43,121 nucleotides of DNA from Hyphomicrobiales bacterium (GTDB lineage: Bacteria; Pseudomonadota; Alphaproteobacteria; Rhizobiales; Devosiaceae): the NCBI GenBank assembly GCA_015490455.1, contig WFXU01000037.1, positions 1 to 43,121 of the forward strand, read 5' to 3'. Positions 27,496-37,958 of the stretch are shown piece by piece. The translations under genes and the position numbers were made by a program. Position 1 is the stretch's first letter. Each line of letters opens with the position of its first letter. Below the pieces are notes generated by a model. The model had not been told where the DNA came from. It saw only the letters and a program-made list of their open reading frames with translations, and did no database searches.

Positions 27496-28896
27496 ATGAG
27501 TGACAATCAGGAAAATATTATTCATATTATTGGCGCCGGATTAGCCGGCTCAGAGGCTGCCTGGCAAGCAGCAAATATGGGAGCAAAAGTAATTTTGCAC
27601 GAAATGCGCCCAAAGGTAAAAACCAATGCCCATAATACGGGAAATTTTGCCGAACTTGTTTGTTCTAATTCTTTTCGTTCTGACGATTATCAGAACAATG
27701 CAGTTGGGCTTTTACACGAGGAAATGCGCCACTTAAATTCCCTTATAATGCGGGCGGCCGATGAAAATGCCCTGCCGGCAGGTGGCGCTCTGGCAGTTGA
27801 TAGAGATGCTTTTTCCCTTGCTGTTACAGATGCAATAAATAGCCATCCAAATATTGAAATTAGGCTGGGGGAAGTAAATAAAATACCCGATGAATGGAAG
27901 AATATTATTATTGCTACCGGCCCGCTTACCTCAGATTCTTTGGCCAATAATATTGTAAAAATGACCGGCGCCAGCGCCCTTTCTTTCTTTGATGCAATAG
28001 CGCCAATAATTCATGCTGATAGTATAAATTATGATATTGTCTGGGCGCAATCGCGTTATGATAAAAGGAGAGCGCATGGAACAGGTGCTGATTACTTAAA
28101 CTGCCCCCTAAATGAACAACAATATAATGATTTTATTGATGCGCTATTAGCGGGTGAAAAAAGCGAGTTCAAAGAATGGGAAAAAGTGCCATATTTTGAA
28201 GGCTGTTTGCCAATAGAAATAATGGCGGAAAGGGGACGGGAAACCCTTAGATTTGGTCCAATGAAGCCCGTTGGTCTGACTGACCCCAATAATCCGGATA
28301 TAAAACCTTATGCAATTGTGCAATTACGCCAGGATAATCAGCTTGGCACTTTATGGAATATGGTTGGTTTTCAGACCAAACTTAAATATAGCGAACAAGT
28401 TAAAATTTTTCGTATGATTCCCGGACTGGAAAATGCGCAATTTGCGCGTCTTGGTGGCATGCACCGTAATAGTTTTATTAATTCGCCAAAATTATTAAAC
28501 GGGCAGTTGCAATTAAAAACCGATAAAAGAATTCGTTTTGCCGGGCAGATTGCGGGTGTTGAAGGATATGTTGAAAGCGCATCTATGGGTTTGATAGCTG
28601 GGCGCTTAGCAGCAGCTAATGCCCTAAATAAATCAATCTCCCCTCCCCCAAAGACCACCGCAATTGGTTCACTCATTAACCATATTAGCGGCGGACATTT
28701 AGCGGATGAAAATAATGGAGTTAATAGTTTTCAGCCAATGAATATAAATTTTGGGCTTATGCCAGATATAAAAATTACAAAACCAGAAGGGATAAAGCGC
28801 TGGCGTAAAGCTGATCGTAAAAAACTCAAAAAACAAGCAATCTCAACCCGCGCGCTAAATGATATTACTGACTGGCTAAGGGAGAATGAGAACTGA
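27496..28896 (+). CDS. trmFO: Methylenetetrahydrofolate-tRNA-(uracil-5-)-methyltransferase TrmFO
   Basis: Folate- and FAD-dependent enzyme that makes ribothymidine at position 54 of tRNA. The 466-aa protein has the FAD motif [15 protein letters not shown], the signature [12 protein letters not shown] with catalytic Cys, and later [15 protein letters not shown] and [15 protein letters not shown] (GQIAGVEGY). The start ATG has only a weak ribosome binding site. It overlaps the convergent DUF4153 gene by 32 bp at the 3' end. Confidence 0.95.
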   Translation: MSDNQENIIHIIGAGLAGSEAAWQAANMGAKVILHEMRPKVKTNAHNTGNFAELVCSNSFRSDDYQNNAVGLLHEEMRHLNSLIMRAADENALPAGGALAVDRDAFSLAVTDAINSHPNIEIRLGEVNKIPDEWKNIIIATGPLTSDSLANNIVKMTGASALSFFDAIAPIIHADSINYDIVWAQSRYDKRRAHGTGADYLNCPLNEQQYNDFIDALLAGEKSEFKEWEKVPYFEGCLPIEIMAERGRETLRFGPMKPVGLTDPNNPDIKPYAIVQLRQDNQLGTLWNMVGFQTKLKYSEQVKIFRMIPGLENAQFARLGGMHRNSFINSPKLLNGQLQLKTDKRIRFAGQIAGVEGYVESASMGLIAGRLAAANALNKSISPPPKTTAIGSLINHISGGHLADENNGVNSFQPMNINFGLMPDIKITKPEGIKRWRKADRKKLKKQAISTRALNDITDWLRENEN

Positions 28897-30628
28897 ATAA
28901 TAGCGCGGTTAGCACCTGTATCTCCCATTCGCCATTATCACTTTTTTCAAGAGCAAGGTTTGAAATTAATAATCTATATTTAATATTTCCAATTTCAAAA
29001 TCAAATTCGGGATTAATTATTCTATCATTTTCCTGACTTTCTATCCATTCACTCAAATCAACATTTATTTTCTCTTTCCCATTTTGACTTATGCTAAGAT
29101 TCTGTTTGCTAATTTTAATTTTAATATTGGCAATAGGAATGGGAGCAGACTGGCGTAATATAAATATATTACCCAAAAAATATGGAGTCGCAGCTACATT
29201 TGGATAAATATTCTTAGATAAAGCTAGGTCGCGTTCATTTTTCTTCATATTTTCAGAAATAAACTCATTAATTTTTAGGCTCTTATATAATTCTCTCTTA
29301 TTATATACGGGGTTATAGACAATTTTATTTTGCTTAAATATTTGCTCTATATATTTTTTTCCATTCTCTTCATATAAATAATCAAGTGCGCCTTTTGCTT
29401 TTTTGGCACTTTCTTCATCCCATATAATATTGTTAAATGTTGCGCCTTTTGGAATAGCAGAATTAATTGCTGCCGCTAAACGAGCTGATTGATCAAGCAA
29501 TGGAGCATTAATTAAATTCCAAGAACCAACGCTTAAAAATAATAATAAAGCCCCTGCCAAAAGCGGCATAAGACGAATATCGGCGAATTTTTTGCTTAAG
29601 AAAAATATAGATAATAATATTGCCCATAAACCACCGGCAATTAGTAACATTCTTAAACTTGTTAGACCGTAAGCATCAATGCGAATATAAACAGCTATTG
29701 CAAATAAAATTAGCGGAATAATGGTTAGGTAAAACCAAATAGCACGAAAAGTCTGCACTAATTTTTTTTGCCGCATAAAGTTTGGATAGACTAACAGCCA
29801 GGCAATAGCGCCTATAATGGTAAAACCAAGCACCATCCAGCCAAGCGTGCCAACGGGCAAGTTTTTTGTAAAGGCAATTTGCACCCCATAAATAAGTAAA
29901 ATCAGCGCATAGATAAATAAGAATGGCACAAATAAGAACTGTCCTAAAAAGCCAATGGCTTTAGATAAAAAATCAGGTTTTCTTAGTTCTTTTGCCGATA
30001 TTTCACCAGCTTTAGGAATGGTGGAGAGCCAAAAAACTGGTGCTAAAAAAAGACCCGAAAAAGGTAATAAATATCTGTAAAATATATCAGAAATATTCAG
30101 AGCAAATAATAATGAGAGTGAACGCTCAATCGCAGCTAAAGCTAGGGCAATTATTATAAATCCAACAAAGGCAATAATGGCAGAAATAACGGCGCGATGG
30201 TTCATTATCCAGAATCTATCCTGAATTTCCTCGCGCTCTATCCCCCTGCCAATCTTAGTAAAAGCCGAAATAGAGAGCCAAAAAACACCAATTGCTGGCA
30301 AAAGAAATGGAAAAAACCAAGAAAAACTCTTTATTTGCATCGCAGCTATTACAGAAATAGGAATTATTATTTCAAAAATAATAATACTAACTATATTTTT
30401 TTCTCTGCTCTCAGATAATAGCCTGCCAGCAGTTGCAAAAATGGCGGCAGAAAGAAAACCAAGCGCCATAAGGGGCCAAAAATCTTCTTTATCAGGGATA
30501 ATATCGTTAGTAATCCCAATGAAAAGAATAGTGCTAATTGCCAAGAATAAAATTGGCAAAGGAAAACGTAAAAATGTCTTTGTCATATCGGGGGCAATAT
30601 TTTTTATTCTATTAAGTAATTCTTCCAT
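28865..30628 (-). CDS. DUF4153 domain-containing membrane protein
   Basis: Polytopic inner-membrane protein of 587 aa. It resembles the DUF4153 proteins common in alphaproteobacteria; function unknown. About 11-12 hydrophobic segments span residues 20-365 or so. A hydrophilic domain of about 215 residues follows, with YDRLA-like content and a strand-rich end, which may face the periplasm. AAGGAAG lies 8 nt before the ATG. The leader upstream is an unusual purine-rich tandem repeat (30629-30711). The 3' end overlaps trmFO convergently. No partner gene is adjacent. Confidence 0.78.
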   Translation of the reverse strand: MEELLNRIKNIAPDMTKTFLRFPLPILFLAISTILFIGITNDIIPDKEDFWPLMALGFLSAAIFATAGRLLSESREKNIVSIIIFEIIIPISVIAAMQIKSFSWFFPFLLPAIGVFWLSISAFTKIGRGIEREEIQDRFWIMNHRAVISAIIAFVGFIIIALALAAIERSLSLLFALNISDIFYRYLLPFSGLFLAPVFWLSTIPKAGEISAKELRKPDFLSKAIGFLGQFLFVPFLFIYALILLIYGVQIAFTKNLPVGTLGWMVLGFTIIGAIAWLLVYPNFMRQKKLVQTFRAIWFYLTIIPLILFAIAVYIRIDAYGLTSLRMLLIAGGLWAILLSIFFLSKKFADIRLMPLLAGALLLFLSVGSWNLINAPLLDQSARLAAAINSAIPKGATFNNIIWDEESAKKAKGALDYLYEENGKKYIEQIFKQNKIVYNPVYNKRELYKSLKINEFISENMKKNERDLALSKNIYPNVAATPYFLGNIFILRQSAPIPIANIKIKISKQNLSISQNGKEKINVDLSEWIESQENDRIINPEFDFEIGNIKYRLLISNLALEKSDNGEWEIQVLTALLFSSHSPLASQ

Positions 30629-30711
30629 TTTTCTGCTTCCTTTTCTTGCCCTTCTTGCTCCCTTCTTGCCTTCTTCTCCGTTCCCTCTTGCCCCCTCTTG
30701 CCCTCTTTGGC
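30629..30711 (-). repeat. Purine-rich 10-nt tandem repeat leader of the DUF4153 gene
   Basis: On the transcribed strand the leader is almost all purine, built of about six imperfect GGCAAGAAGG-type units of about 10 nt. The first three (30641-30670) keep an exact 10-nt period. The last unit contributes the ribosome binding site region. A similar leader precedes the DUF2147 gene. Confidence 0.75.
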
Positions 30712-30943
30712 AATTATTCTAATTTGCCTAAATTTTACCTTTCGCACGCTATATTCGCCTAATAGGCTGCAAATCCAACCCCCAAATATCAACTCAAAGA
30801 CGAGTTATGTAGGACAAGCTAGCCCCAACTTCATGCTCCTAGAATGCTCACAGAAGTTAGGGTTAATTTTGCGACAATGAATATTCAAAAAATCGCCAAC
30901 CTCCACTACCCTCCTGAAAGGACAAAAAGGCAGGCGAAATAAA
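30712..30943. other. Intergenic segment between DUF2147 and DUF4153
   Basis: No gene seen. It includes an imperfect inverted repeat, CCCCAACTTC (30823-30832) and GAAGTTAGGG (30853-30862), with a 20-nt loop containing related TGCTC sequences. The DUF4153 promoter should lie in this interval; none is assigned. Confidence 0.4.
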
Positions 30944-31294
30944 TTATAATCTAGTCCAACGCTGGGTTTTGCAGAAAATCATAAAACAACCCTGTAATTT
31001 CAGCGTGTTGCCAACAATGGAAGCACTGCCAGAATAAGTCTTATCATCGGCAGGGTCACGCACAGTGCCTGTATATTTTTTTCCGTCCAAAGTTAATTTG
31101 CCGATTGATTGTCCCTTATATTTGCCGGTTTTAAGCACAATACAAAATGCAGAACCGCATTTTGAAATATTTGCCGTTTCTCCGCTTTCGGTCTTCCAAT
31201 TCCCTAAAATCTCATTTGCATTGACCGCTCCCGCAGAAAAAGCAAAAATAATAATTATGAATATTGGCCCCAAAATTTTAGTAAATTTACTCAC
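30944..31294 (-). CDS. DUF2147 family exported protein
   Basis: Small secreted or periplasmic protein of 116 aa resembling DUF2147 (PF09917), function unknown. A signal peptide covers about residues 1-27 (SKFTKIL, a hydrophobic Ile-rich core, then cut near AVNANE). The mature part is a small beta fold with GNWKTESGE, CGSAFCIVLKTGKYKGQ and the closing GCFMIFCKTQRW. Four Cys residues could form disulfides. A GTG start at 31294 is chosen because GGAGAGAGG lies just upstream and the signal peptide begins there; a longer frame from 31366 would translate the purine-rich leader as a Lys/Glu/Arg-rich peptide. Confidence 0.85.
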   Translation of the reverse strand: MSKFTKILGPIFIIIIFAFSAGAVNANEILGNWKTESGETANISKCGSAFCIVLKTGKYKGQSIGKLTLDGKKYTGTVRDPADDKTYSGSASIVGNTLKLQGCFMIFCKTQRWTRL

Positions 31295-31296
31295 TA

Positions 31297-31374
31297 TCCT
31301 CTCTCCCTTTCCCTTTTTCTTTTCCCTCAACTCTTCCCCCTCAACCCTTTCTCTTTTTCCCCACACCCCTTCTT
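31297..31374 (-). repeat. Purine-rich leader of the DUF2147 gene
   Basis: About 78 nt that are nearly all A/G on the transcribed strand, with recurring GGGAAAAAG and GTTGAGGG units and the ribosome binding site at its end. It parallels the leader at 30629-30711. Confidence 0.7.
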
Positions 31375-31481
31375 TCCTAAGGTCTGCCCCTTAAGGCAAA
31401 CCAATTATCAACATTCAAAATAATTTTGCAAGAAATAATTAAATAAAACAATGACGCTCTAATGGTAGTAAAATATATTTT

Positions 31482-32015
31482 CTAATGGCCAGCAAAACTT
31501 ATTAAACTATCAACCTCAACACCAATTGCCCTTAACCTATCCGCTCCTCCAACTTCCGGTAAATCAATAACAAAGGCGGCATGTTTAAGTTTAGCACCTG
31601 TGCGGCGCAATAAATGAACAGCAGCAATTGCGGTCCCCCCCGTTGCAATTAAATCATCTACCAATAAAATATGATGTTCATCCGTTGCTACATCAGCGTG
31701 TATTTCAATAGTGTCAACCCCATATTCAAGCGCATAATTTTGTCCTATAGTTTCGCCCGGCAATTTACCAGATTTCCTTACCGGAATAAAACCAACCCCA
31801 AGCGAAATAGCGACCGCAGCCCCAAAAATAAAACCGCGCGCTTCAATGCCAGCAACATGAGTAATATCCAAACCACTATGTTTGCGAGCTATCCTATCAA
31901 TAGTTTCACGAAAACCTTCGGGATTTTCAATCAAAGTAGAAATATCACGAAATAATATTCCCTTTTTGGGATAATCGGGAATTGTTCTAACAAGAGATTT
32001 CAGATCTATTGACAT
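31482..32015 (-). CDS. apt: Adenine phosphoribosyltransferase
   Basis: Salvages adenine to AMP using PRPP. At 177 aa the type I PRTase fold has the PRPP motif HILLVDDLIATGGTAIA (core VDDLIATGGT), the N-terminal FRDISTLIENPEGF region and GIEARGFIFGAAVA. AGGAG precedes the ATG. It lies downstream of the cytochrome bc1 operon, as in several Rhizobiales, but a terminator separates them. Confidence 0.95.
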   Translation of the reverse strand: MSIDLKSLVRTIPDYPKKGILFRDISTLIENPEGFRETIDRIARKHSGLDITHVAGIEARGFIFGAAVAISLGVGFIPVRKSGKLPGETIGQNYALEYGVDTIEIHADVATDEHHILLVDDLIATGGTAIAAVHLLRRTGAKLKHAAFVIDLPEVGGADRLRAIGVEVDSLISFAGH

Positions 32016-32029
32016 TTTTCTCCTATTTC

Positions 32030-32053
32030 AAAAAAGGCCCCTTAAGGGGCCTC
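32030..32053 (-). terminator. Rho-independent terminator after petC
   Basis: AGGCCCC, TTAA, GGGGCCT and a run of six T on the minus strand, about 30 nt after the cytochrome c1 stop. Confidence 0.85.
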
Positions 32054-32081
32054 TTAATATCTGCCCAAGTAACAATTTATT

Positions 32082-32912
32082 TTAATGTTTTACATTAGCC
32101 CATATTTTACGTTTTACCAAATACATTAAAATGGCCAAAATAGAAAGGAATATTAAAACATTAAGGCCAATAGTTTTGCGTGAAACCAGATGCGGATCGG
32201 CAAGCCAATACATAAAAGCGGCAACATCTTTGGCATATTGCTCAACTGTGCGCGGAAGGCGCTCATCATCATATTCTACTAAATCATCCATTAAAGGATT
32301 CATCATAGCAATACCGGTTCCAAGAAAAGCATTATATTCCTGCCCGTCACTAACCTCTACACCATGCGGCGGATCCTCGTAGGAAGTTAGAAGATTATAA
32401 ATATAATCTGCCCCACCTTCCTGATAGGCAGTAAAATAATTAAAGGCCCAGTCAGGAAAAGGCTGATATATGCCGCGCGCCTTTGCCAGAACTGAAAAAT
32501 CAGGAGGTAAAGCACCATTATTTGCTTCGCGCGCTTCAATTTCACTGGCAAAAGGAGAAGGCCAATTATCGGCTAGAGTTGCAGGTCTTTCACCCCCCTC
32601 AGCCTCAATATCTTCAATCATAAATTCAGAAGCTAATAATTTAATCTGCTCTTCAGAAAATTCTGGCCCGCCCGGTTCAACCAAATTTCTAAATGCGAGC
32701 AAACGCGCCCCATGACAAGTTGCACATACTTCCTTAAATACCTGAAAACCGCGCTGCAACTGATTAGTATCATAAGTGCCAAAAATACCGGCAAAGCTCC
32801 ATTTTTGTAATTCTGCCGGTTTACCCCCAACCTTAGCTGCCAAACTGGGCGCAGAAACGGCCAAAGCAAAGAAAAGCGCAGCTAATGCGATGATTTTTCT
32901 AACAATAATCAT
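32082..32912 (-). CDS. petC: Cytochrome c1
   Basis: Haem c subunit of the ubiquinol:cytochrome c oxidoreductase (complex III), on the periplasmic side. The 276-aa protein has a signal peptide (about 1-26, cut near LAAKVG), the haem-binding motif [16 protein letters not shown] (CATCH), an axial Met candidate in GIAMMNPL and a C-terminal membrane anchor at about 248-268. Its ATG overlaps the petB stop as ATGA. It is separate from cytochrome b, not the fused FbcH form of Bradyrhizobium. Confidence 0.95.
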   Translation of the reverse strand: MIIVRKIIALAALFFALAVSAPSLAAKVGGKPAELQKWSFAGIFGTYDTNQLQRGFQVFKEVCATCHGARLLAFRNLVEPGGPEFSEEQIKLLASEFMIEDIEAEGGERPATLADNWPSPFASEIEAREANNGALPPDFSVLAKARGIYQPFPDWAFNYFTAYQEGGADYIYNLLTSYEDPPHGVEVSDGQEYNAFLGTGIAMMNPLMDDLVEYDDERLPRTVEQYAKDVAAFMYWLADPHLVSRKTIGLNVLIFLSILAILMYLVKRKIWANVKH

Positions 32913-34195
32913 TTATTTTCTCCTTGTTCGGCATTTATTGCGATAGTATTTTCTTCCTTTGCCAATATGGCTTCGGAAATAGAATTGGGCAGCGGTTTTG
33001 GAGTTTCAATGCGCGCCAAAAGCGGCAGGATAATTAGAAAATAACCAAAATAATAAGCCGTGCCAACTTTTGATAAAATAACATAAATACCCTCTGCCGA
33101 TTGAGCGCCAAGATACATCAGCATTAAAAAGTTTAATACAAATAGCCAGTAAAATGGCTTAAACATTGGTCTAAAACTTCCTGAGCGCACTTTTGACCTA
33201 TCAAGCCATGGTAGAACCATCAAAATTAGGATTGAACCAAACATTACAATAACACCACCCAATTTTGCATTGATGAATAAAATATTGAAATCAATAGCGC
33301 GCAACATTGCGTAAAATGGTAATAAATACCATTCAGGCACAATTTTTGGCGGTGTTATAAAGGGATTTGCCTCAATATAATTATCCGGATGCCCTAATAT
33401 ATCTGGAGCGAAAAATACGAACCAGGCAAAAGGAATAAAGAACACAACCACCACAAATAAATCTTTCATGGTAAAATATGGGTGGAAAGGTAGCGTATCT
33501 GCCTTTGACTTTACTTCAACACCAGTCGGATTACCATTTCCGGGAACATGTAAAGCCCAAATATGCAACCCAACAACTGCTGCTATAATAAAGGGCAACA
33601 GATAATGAAGCGAGAAAAAGCGATTTAAGGTTGGATTGTCGACAGCAAATCCACCACGTAAAAACTCTAAAATGGGGGTTCCAACAAGCGGAATTGCTGA
33701 AAATAAATTAGTAATAACGGTTGCACCCCAAAAGCTCATTTGCCCCCAAGGCAAAACATAGCCCATAAAGGCTGTTGCCATCATTAGCAGGAAGATAATG
33801 ACACCCAAAATCCAAATTACCTCACGCGGTGACTTATATGAGCCATAATATAGGCCGCGAAATATATGCACATAGACAGCAAAAAAGAACATAGAGGCGC
33901 CAACTGCGTGCGTGCCCTGAATTATACGCCCATAATTTACATTACGGCGAATATGTTCAACACTATCAAAGGCCATCTCAATATTTGGCACATAGTGCAT
34001 AGCCAAAATAATGCCAGTTATGATTTGCACCATCAGCATAACCGCCAGCACGGCGCCAAAAGTCCACCAATAATTGAGATTTTTTGGCGATGGAAAGTCC
34101 ATCAAATGTTCTTTTGAAAATCTGATAAGCGGAAGGCGCTCATCAAGCCACTTTTCTACCTTATTTTTAGGATTATAACTGCTTTTTGAAGCCAT
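32909..34195 (-). CDS. petB: Cytochrome b
   Basis: Membrane subunit of complex III, 428 aa with about 8 helices and two b haems. Family stretches include [14 protein letters not shown], the quinol-site loop [15 protein letters not shown], and [15 protein letters not shown] with axial His residues. [15 protein letters not shown] carries the PEWY motif of the Qo site. It starts 10 nt after petA and overlaps petC. Confidence 0.96.
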   Translation of the reverse strand: MASKSSYNPKNKVEKWLDERLPLIRFSKEHLMDFPSPKNLNYWWTFGAVLAVMLMVQIITGIILAMHYVPNIEMAFDSVEHIRRNVNYGRIIQGTHAVGASMFFFAVYVHIFRGLYYGSYKSPREVIWILGVIIFLLMMATAFMGYVLPWGQMSFWGATVITNLFSAIPLVGTPILEFLRGGFAVDNPTLNRFFSLHYLLPFIIAAVVGLHIWALHVPGNGNPTGVEVKSKADTLPFHPYFTMKDLFVVVVFFIPFAWFVFFAPDILGHPDNYIEANPFITPPKIVPEWYLLPFYAMLRAIDFNILFINAKLGGVIVMFGSILILMVLPWLDRSKVRSGSFRPMFKPFYWLFVLNFLMLMYLGAQSAEGIYVILSKVGTAYYFGYFLIILPLLARIETPKPLPNSISEAILAKEENTIAINAEQGENK

Positions 34196-34205
34196 ATTTA
34201 TTCCC

Positions 34206-34745
34206 CTAACCGATTTTTATGAGCGTATCGCTCAAAAATTCAAATGGCGGCAATACCAAATTTTTTGGCGCCGGACCTTTGCGAATACGGCCCGCAGTAT
34301 CATAATGTGAGCCGTGACATGGACAGAACCAGCCATTATAGTCGCCTCTTTCTTCACCGGGTTTTTGTCCAAGAGGAACGCAACCAAGATGAGTGCAAAT
34401 GCCAATTGTAACCAGCCACTCTTCATGCCCCTCAGCTACGCGCTCCGCATCTGTTTCTGGGTCTATTAATTCCTCAAGCGGTACCGCCTTTGCCTCTTCA
34501 ATCTCCTCTGCGGTTCTATGGCGCACAAAAATTGGCTGTCCACGCCACTTAAAGGTAACAGACTGCCCCACTTCTATAGAGGAAATGTCAATTTCAATAG
34601 ATGCTAGCGCCATAACGCTGGCATCGGGATTCATCTGGTCAATTAGCGGCCAGACAGCTGCAGCACCGCCGACAGCTGCGACCGCGCCAGTTGTAACGAA
34701 TAGAAAATCTCGTCTATTTGGGTCTTTTTTAGCCAAACTATTCAT
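34206..34745 (-). CDS. petA: Ubiquinol-cytochrome c reductase Rieske iron-sulfur subunit
   Basis: Carries the 2Fe-2S cluster of complex III. The 179-aa protein has a Tat-type signal anchor ([19 protein letters not shown]), then the Rieske domain with cluster motifs CTHLGC and CPCHGSHYD. The ATG at 34745 is chosen; AAAAGG sits directly against it, an unusually short gap. A TTG at 34766 is an alternative without a signal. It is first of petABC. The promoter lies in the gap shared with divergent trmL. Confidence 0.94.
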   Translation of the reverse strand: MNSLAKKDPNRRDFLFVTTGAVAAVGGAAAVWPLIDQMNPDASVMALASIEIDISSIEVGQSVTFKWRGQPIFVRHRTAEEIEEAKAVPLEELIDPETDAERVAEGHEEWLVTIGICTHLGCVPLGQKPGEERGDYNGWFCPCHGSHYDTAGRIRKGPAPKNLVLPPFEFLSDTLIKIG

Positions 34746-34920
34746 CCTTTTAACTTTGACTAGCAAATTTTGCGATCGTCAAATCCTTTATTTCGAATCA
34801 AAAAATATGTGCAAAATAGCACGCTAGTGCCGATTTCTTTTTACACTCAATTTATCACTTGTCCAGACAAATTAGCGTGCTTAACAATAGTAAGTTAAAA
34901 AAAATTGGGAAAATTAATAA

Positions 34921-35391
34921 ATGAAGCCTTCTATTGCCCTATTTCAACCCGAAATACCACAAAATTGCGGAGCAATAATTCGTCTTTGCACGTGTTTTAA
35001 CGTAGATTTACATATTATTCACCCATGCGGATTTAATTTTACGAATAAAAATTTATATCGCTCGGCCTTAGATTATATCAATAATGCCAAAATTATAGAG
35101 CATGATAGTTTTGAAAAATTCAATAATTGGCAAAAAGAACAAAATAGGCGCTTATTATTGCTCACAACTAAGGGTAAAAAATCAGCCTTTGAAATAATTT
35201 ATGAGAAAAATGATATTTTATTATTTGGGCGCGAAACGGGGGGCGTGCCAGATTATGTTGCAGCTTTGGCCAATCATAAATTACGCATTCCCATGCGTAA
35301 AAATAGTCGCTCGCTAAATCTTGCAATAAGCGCCGGCATTGTCCTTAGTGAAGCATTAAGGCAGGTCGGCGGATTTAGTGATCTTAGCTAA
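34921..35391 (+). CDS. trmL: tRNA (cytidine(34)-2'-O)-methyltransferase TrmL
   Basis: SPOUT-fold enzyme of 156 aa that 2'-O-methylates the wobble base of tRNA-Leu isoacceptors. Motifs are EIPQNCGAIIRLC at the N terminus, LLFGRETGGVPD in the middle and the knot with RIPMRKNSRSLNLAISAGIVL (core NSRSLNLAISAGI). It stands divergent from petA, as in many Rhizobiales. The 3' end overlaps the convergent nucleotidyltransferase gene by 36 bp. Confidence 0.93.
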   Translation: MKPSIALFQPEIPQNCGAIIRLCTCFNVDLHIIHPCGFNFTNKNLYRSALDYINNAKIIEHDSFEKFNNWQKEQNRRLLLLTTKGKKSAFEIIYEKNDILLFGRETGGVPDYVAALANHKLRIPMRKNSRSLNLAISAGIVLSEALRQVGGFSDLS

Positions 35392-36567
35392 AAGCTGTTC
35401 TTTACTCAAATTAAAGCCGCTTTTTATCCAATCTTCTTCAAGCTGTTTTAATTTTTCGCCAACTTGCTTTCCCTTCCCTATTTGTAAGCGCAAAATATCG
35501 GCGCCCTTAACCGGAAATGAAGTAAATTTTATTTTTTTCAAATTATTTTTTAACTCTTCTAATTGCTCTCTTTTAAGCAGATTAGCGCATGCAAATAAAT
35601 CAAGCGCTTCAGCTGCCTGATTTTGATAATAATAGGCAAGATAATTTAATCCCTTTTGTTCCAGCAATTTAGCGCCTTCATATATATTTTGCGCTATTTT
35701 TATTTGCTGATTCGATAAACGCCACATATTTTGCAATTGTTTTTTTTCATATTGAGCCAAAAAAAATGCCACTCTTACCATTAATTTTGGATTTTGTGAT
35801 ATTTTTTCATAGTAAAAAAACTGCTCCAATATTTTTTCATTTAGCTGAATAATGCCAATATCACTCATAATTTTTAGGGTTTTTGCATTTTTTTGTAGCG
35901 CCAATATTTTTAACATTTCAGCGCCTATTCTCTCGCGAGAAATTCTATTTAATTTATCTCTTGCTCTTTTACACGCATTTAGACCTTCTTCATCAAATTT
36001 CTGCTTAGCATGAGAAGCAGAAAAGCGAAAAAAACGAAAAACCCGTAAATAATCTTCCCTTATGCGCTTATCGGCATCGCCAATAAATCTTACCCTTTTT
36101 TGCAGACAATCTTTTAGGGCATTTAAGGGATCAAATAGCTGTCCATACATATCCACATAAAGGGCATTAATGGTAAAATCGCGCCTTTTTGCATCCTTTA
36201 ACCAGTCCGTGCCAAAACTGACCTTTGCATGCCGACCATCAGTTTTAACATCTTCTCTTAATGTGGTTATTTCAAATAATCTCTTTCCCATTCGCAAACT
36301 AATAGTGCCATGTTCAATACCGGTTTCATAATAGGCAATATTAGCCATTTTCGCCCTTTTTATAATTTCCTTTGGCTCTAATTCTGTTGCAAAGTCTATA
36401 TCCATCCCTTCATTCTTAATATTCATAATTGTATCGCGCACAATCCCGCCAACAATGCGCGTTTTTTTCTTTTCCCCATCAAGCAGAATAAATATTTTTT
36501 GCACATTTTCATCGTGCAGCCACACGGATTTTTTTAGCGATGAAATAGCTTTTTCTTCCTTTGACAT
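35356..36567 (-). CDS. CCA tRNA nucleotidyltransferase / poly(A) polymerase family
   Basis: Class II nucleotidyltransferase of 403 aa that most likely adds or repairs the 3' CCA of tRNA. The head shows RIVGGIVRDTIM and MDIDFATEL with the catalytic Asp pair, RRDFTINALYVD and the RIREDYLRVFRFFRFSA motif (REDYLRVFRF). The second half is a helical RNA-binding part. Poly(A) polymerase shares the head, so activity is inferred from length and the single paralogue here. It follows the CoA-type NUDIX gene by 3 nt, an order typical of Rhizobiales. Confidence 0.9.
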   Translation of the reverse strand: MSKEEKAISSLKKSVWLHDENVQKIFILLDGEKKKTRIVGGIVRDTIMNIKNEGMDIDFATELEPKEIIKRAKMANIAYYETGIEHGTISLRMGKRLFEITTLREDVKTDGRHAKVSFGTDWLKDAKRRDFTINALYVDMYGQLFDPLNALKDCLQKRVRFIGDADKRIREDYLRVFRFFRFSASHAKQKFDEEGLNACKRARDKLNRISRERIGAEMLKILALQKNAKTLKIMSDIGIIQLNEKILEQFFYYEKISQNPKLMVRVAFFLAQYEKKQLQNMWRLSNQQIKIAQNIYEGAKLLEQKGLNYLAYYYQNQAAEALDLFACANLLKREQLEELKNNLKKIKFTSFPVKGADILRLQIGKGKQVGEKLKQLEEDWIKSGFNLSKEQLLAKITKSADLP

Positions 36568-36570
36568 CCA

Positions 36571-37182
36571 TTATTCCTTAAGAGCCATTTGCCAGAAATA
36601 ACGCGTAATATGTGCAGTTATTCCCCAAATATGTTTATCTTTATGTTGTATTGTCCAGGTTTCTTGCAGTTTTTTAGCGTAAAAAATCTTTGTTGCCTGA
36701 TAGGCTTGCTCCTTTAATAAAAAATCCAGCGGCACCTCAAAAAACTCGGCCACTTCCTCTTTATTGGCAATAAATTTATTTGTTGGTTTAACCAGGCCGA
36801 CAACCGGAGTTATTAAATAATTAGTGCCAGTAAAAATAGAAGGCATATAGCCCAAAATTTCAACTTCCTCTGGTATAATAGCCACTTCCTCATATGCCTC
36901 CCTTATGGCTGCGGCGGCTATATTTTCATCCTCCTTATCTATTTTTCCTCCCGGAAAAGCAATTTGCCCCGAATGGTTACGCAATTTTTCTGACCTTTTT
37001 GTATAAAGCACACTATAATTGTCATCTCGCTCAATAATTGGAACAAGAACGGCCGCTGCAACGGGCGGTGTTTTTGGCTTTTTTTCCGGATTAAGATTAG
37101 GCTGCAAATTATTAATGTCGGATATATTTTTCGTTTTTTTTAATAATCTCTTTCTAACCCTAAAAATAATATCCTTATCCAT
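36571..37182 (-). CDS. NUDIX hydrolase, CoA pyrophosphatase-like
   Basis: The 203-aa protein resembles CoA pyrophosphatases (NudL), which split CoA into phosphopantetheine and 3',5'-ADP. The NUDIX box is GGKIDKEDENIAAAAIREAYEEV, in which GGK, the E residues and REAYEE match; it is preceded by the LRNHSGQIAFPGG stretch typical of this subgroup. The C-terminal IWGITAHITRYFWQ also fits. It lies 13 nt after the GNAT gene and 3 nt before the CCA-adding enzyme, so one operon is likely. Confidence 0.88.
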   Translation of the reverse strand: MDKDIIFRVRKRLLKKTKNISDINNLQPNLNPEKKPKTPPVAAAVLVPIIERDDNYSVLYTKRSEKLRNHSGQIAFPGGKIDKEDENIAAAAIREAYEEVAIIPEEVEILGYMPSIFTGTNYLITPVVGLVKPTNKFIANKEEVAEFFEVPLDFLLKEQAYQATKIFYAKKLQETWTIQHKDKHIWGITAHITRYFWQMALKE

Positions 37183-37195
37183 TTATCAACCTATT

Positions 37196-37759
37196 CTAAA
37201 TTTTAGCCGCCAACTCACCCTTTAATATATTGGTTAAATCCGCATCTTTCCAATATATTAAAAGCCTATCAGGATTAACCGGGCCAGGCATTTTAATCAT
37301 ATTGGGCTTTGTTGGCTTAAATCCCAGCGATTGATAATATGGCAAATCACCAACCAAAATTATAAATTTTGGCACCAAATCTTCTCTTTCTTTTATAGCA
37401 GAATTAATATTTTTACTAAAAGCCTTTTTACAAACCTGCTTGACCAGTTTTTTGCCAATACCAAGCCCACGATATCCAATATCTGTAACTAGCGGACCTA
37501 GTAAATAGCCATTAATCCGATTAATAGATATTGGCGTCATGGCAACATAGCCTATATTTTTTTCCCCTATTTGCGCAATTAAACTTAAATTCTCCTCTAT
37601 AGGGAATTTTTCTCGTACCCTATATGCTGCACGCGTAAAGCGGGCGGGGCCAAAAATTTTGGCTTGCAATTGTTCAACAAATTCAAAATCGGATTTTTTA
37701 TAGGGGCGAATGATAATATTCTCACCCGACTGAATGGGCTGGTTTTTGTCATTATTCAT
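37196..37759 (-). CDS. GNAT family N-acetyltransferase
   Basis: A 187-aa acetyl-CoA-dependent acyltransferase. The fold is visible from IIIRPYKKSDFEFVEQLQ, the acetyl-CoA motif GYRGLGIGKKLVKQV, and FIILVGDLPYYQSLGFKPT, closest to YhbS-like members. The acceptor is unknown. It is first of a likely three-gene operon with the NUDIX and CCA-adding genes. Confidence 0.87.
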   Translation of the reverse strand: MNNDKNQPIQSGENIIIRPYKKSDFEFVEQLQAKIFGPARFTRAAYRVREKFPIEENLSLIAQIGEKNIGYVAMTPISINRINGYLLGPLVTDIGYRGLGIGKKLVKQVCKKAFSKNINSAIKEREDLVPKFIILVGDLPYYQSLGFKPTKPNMIKMPGPVNPDRLLIYWKDADLTNILKGELAAKI

Positions 37760-37958
37760 AATTATAATCCAGAAAATTTTTATAACAAAACATATTGGGC
37801 AATAATTGCCTTAAATTAATCAGCTTCGTCGCAAATTTTTCCTGGTTATAATCATAATTCCATCTCAAAACGGCTATCCAGCACTTAGGACATTTAGCAG
37901 TAAAAATAAAATTCGTCTAGCATATAACTAAATTATCTAAACCAAATTCCCTATAATT

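Noticed and set aside
31295-31366. Longer N terminus for the DUF2147 protein
   Set aside because: It would translate the purine-rich leader into a Lys/Glu/Arg-rich stretch ahead of a signal peptide; the GTG at 31294 has a good ribosome binding site.
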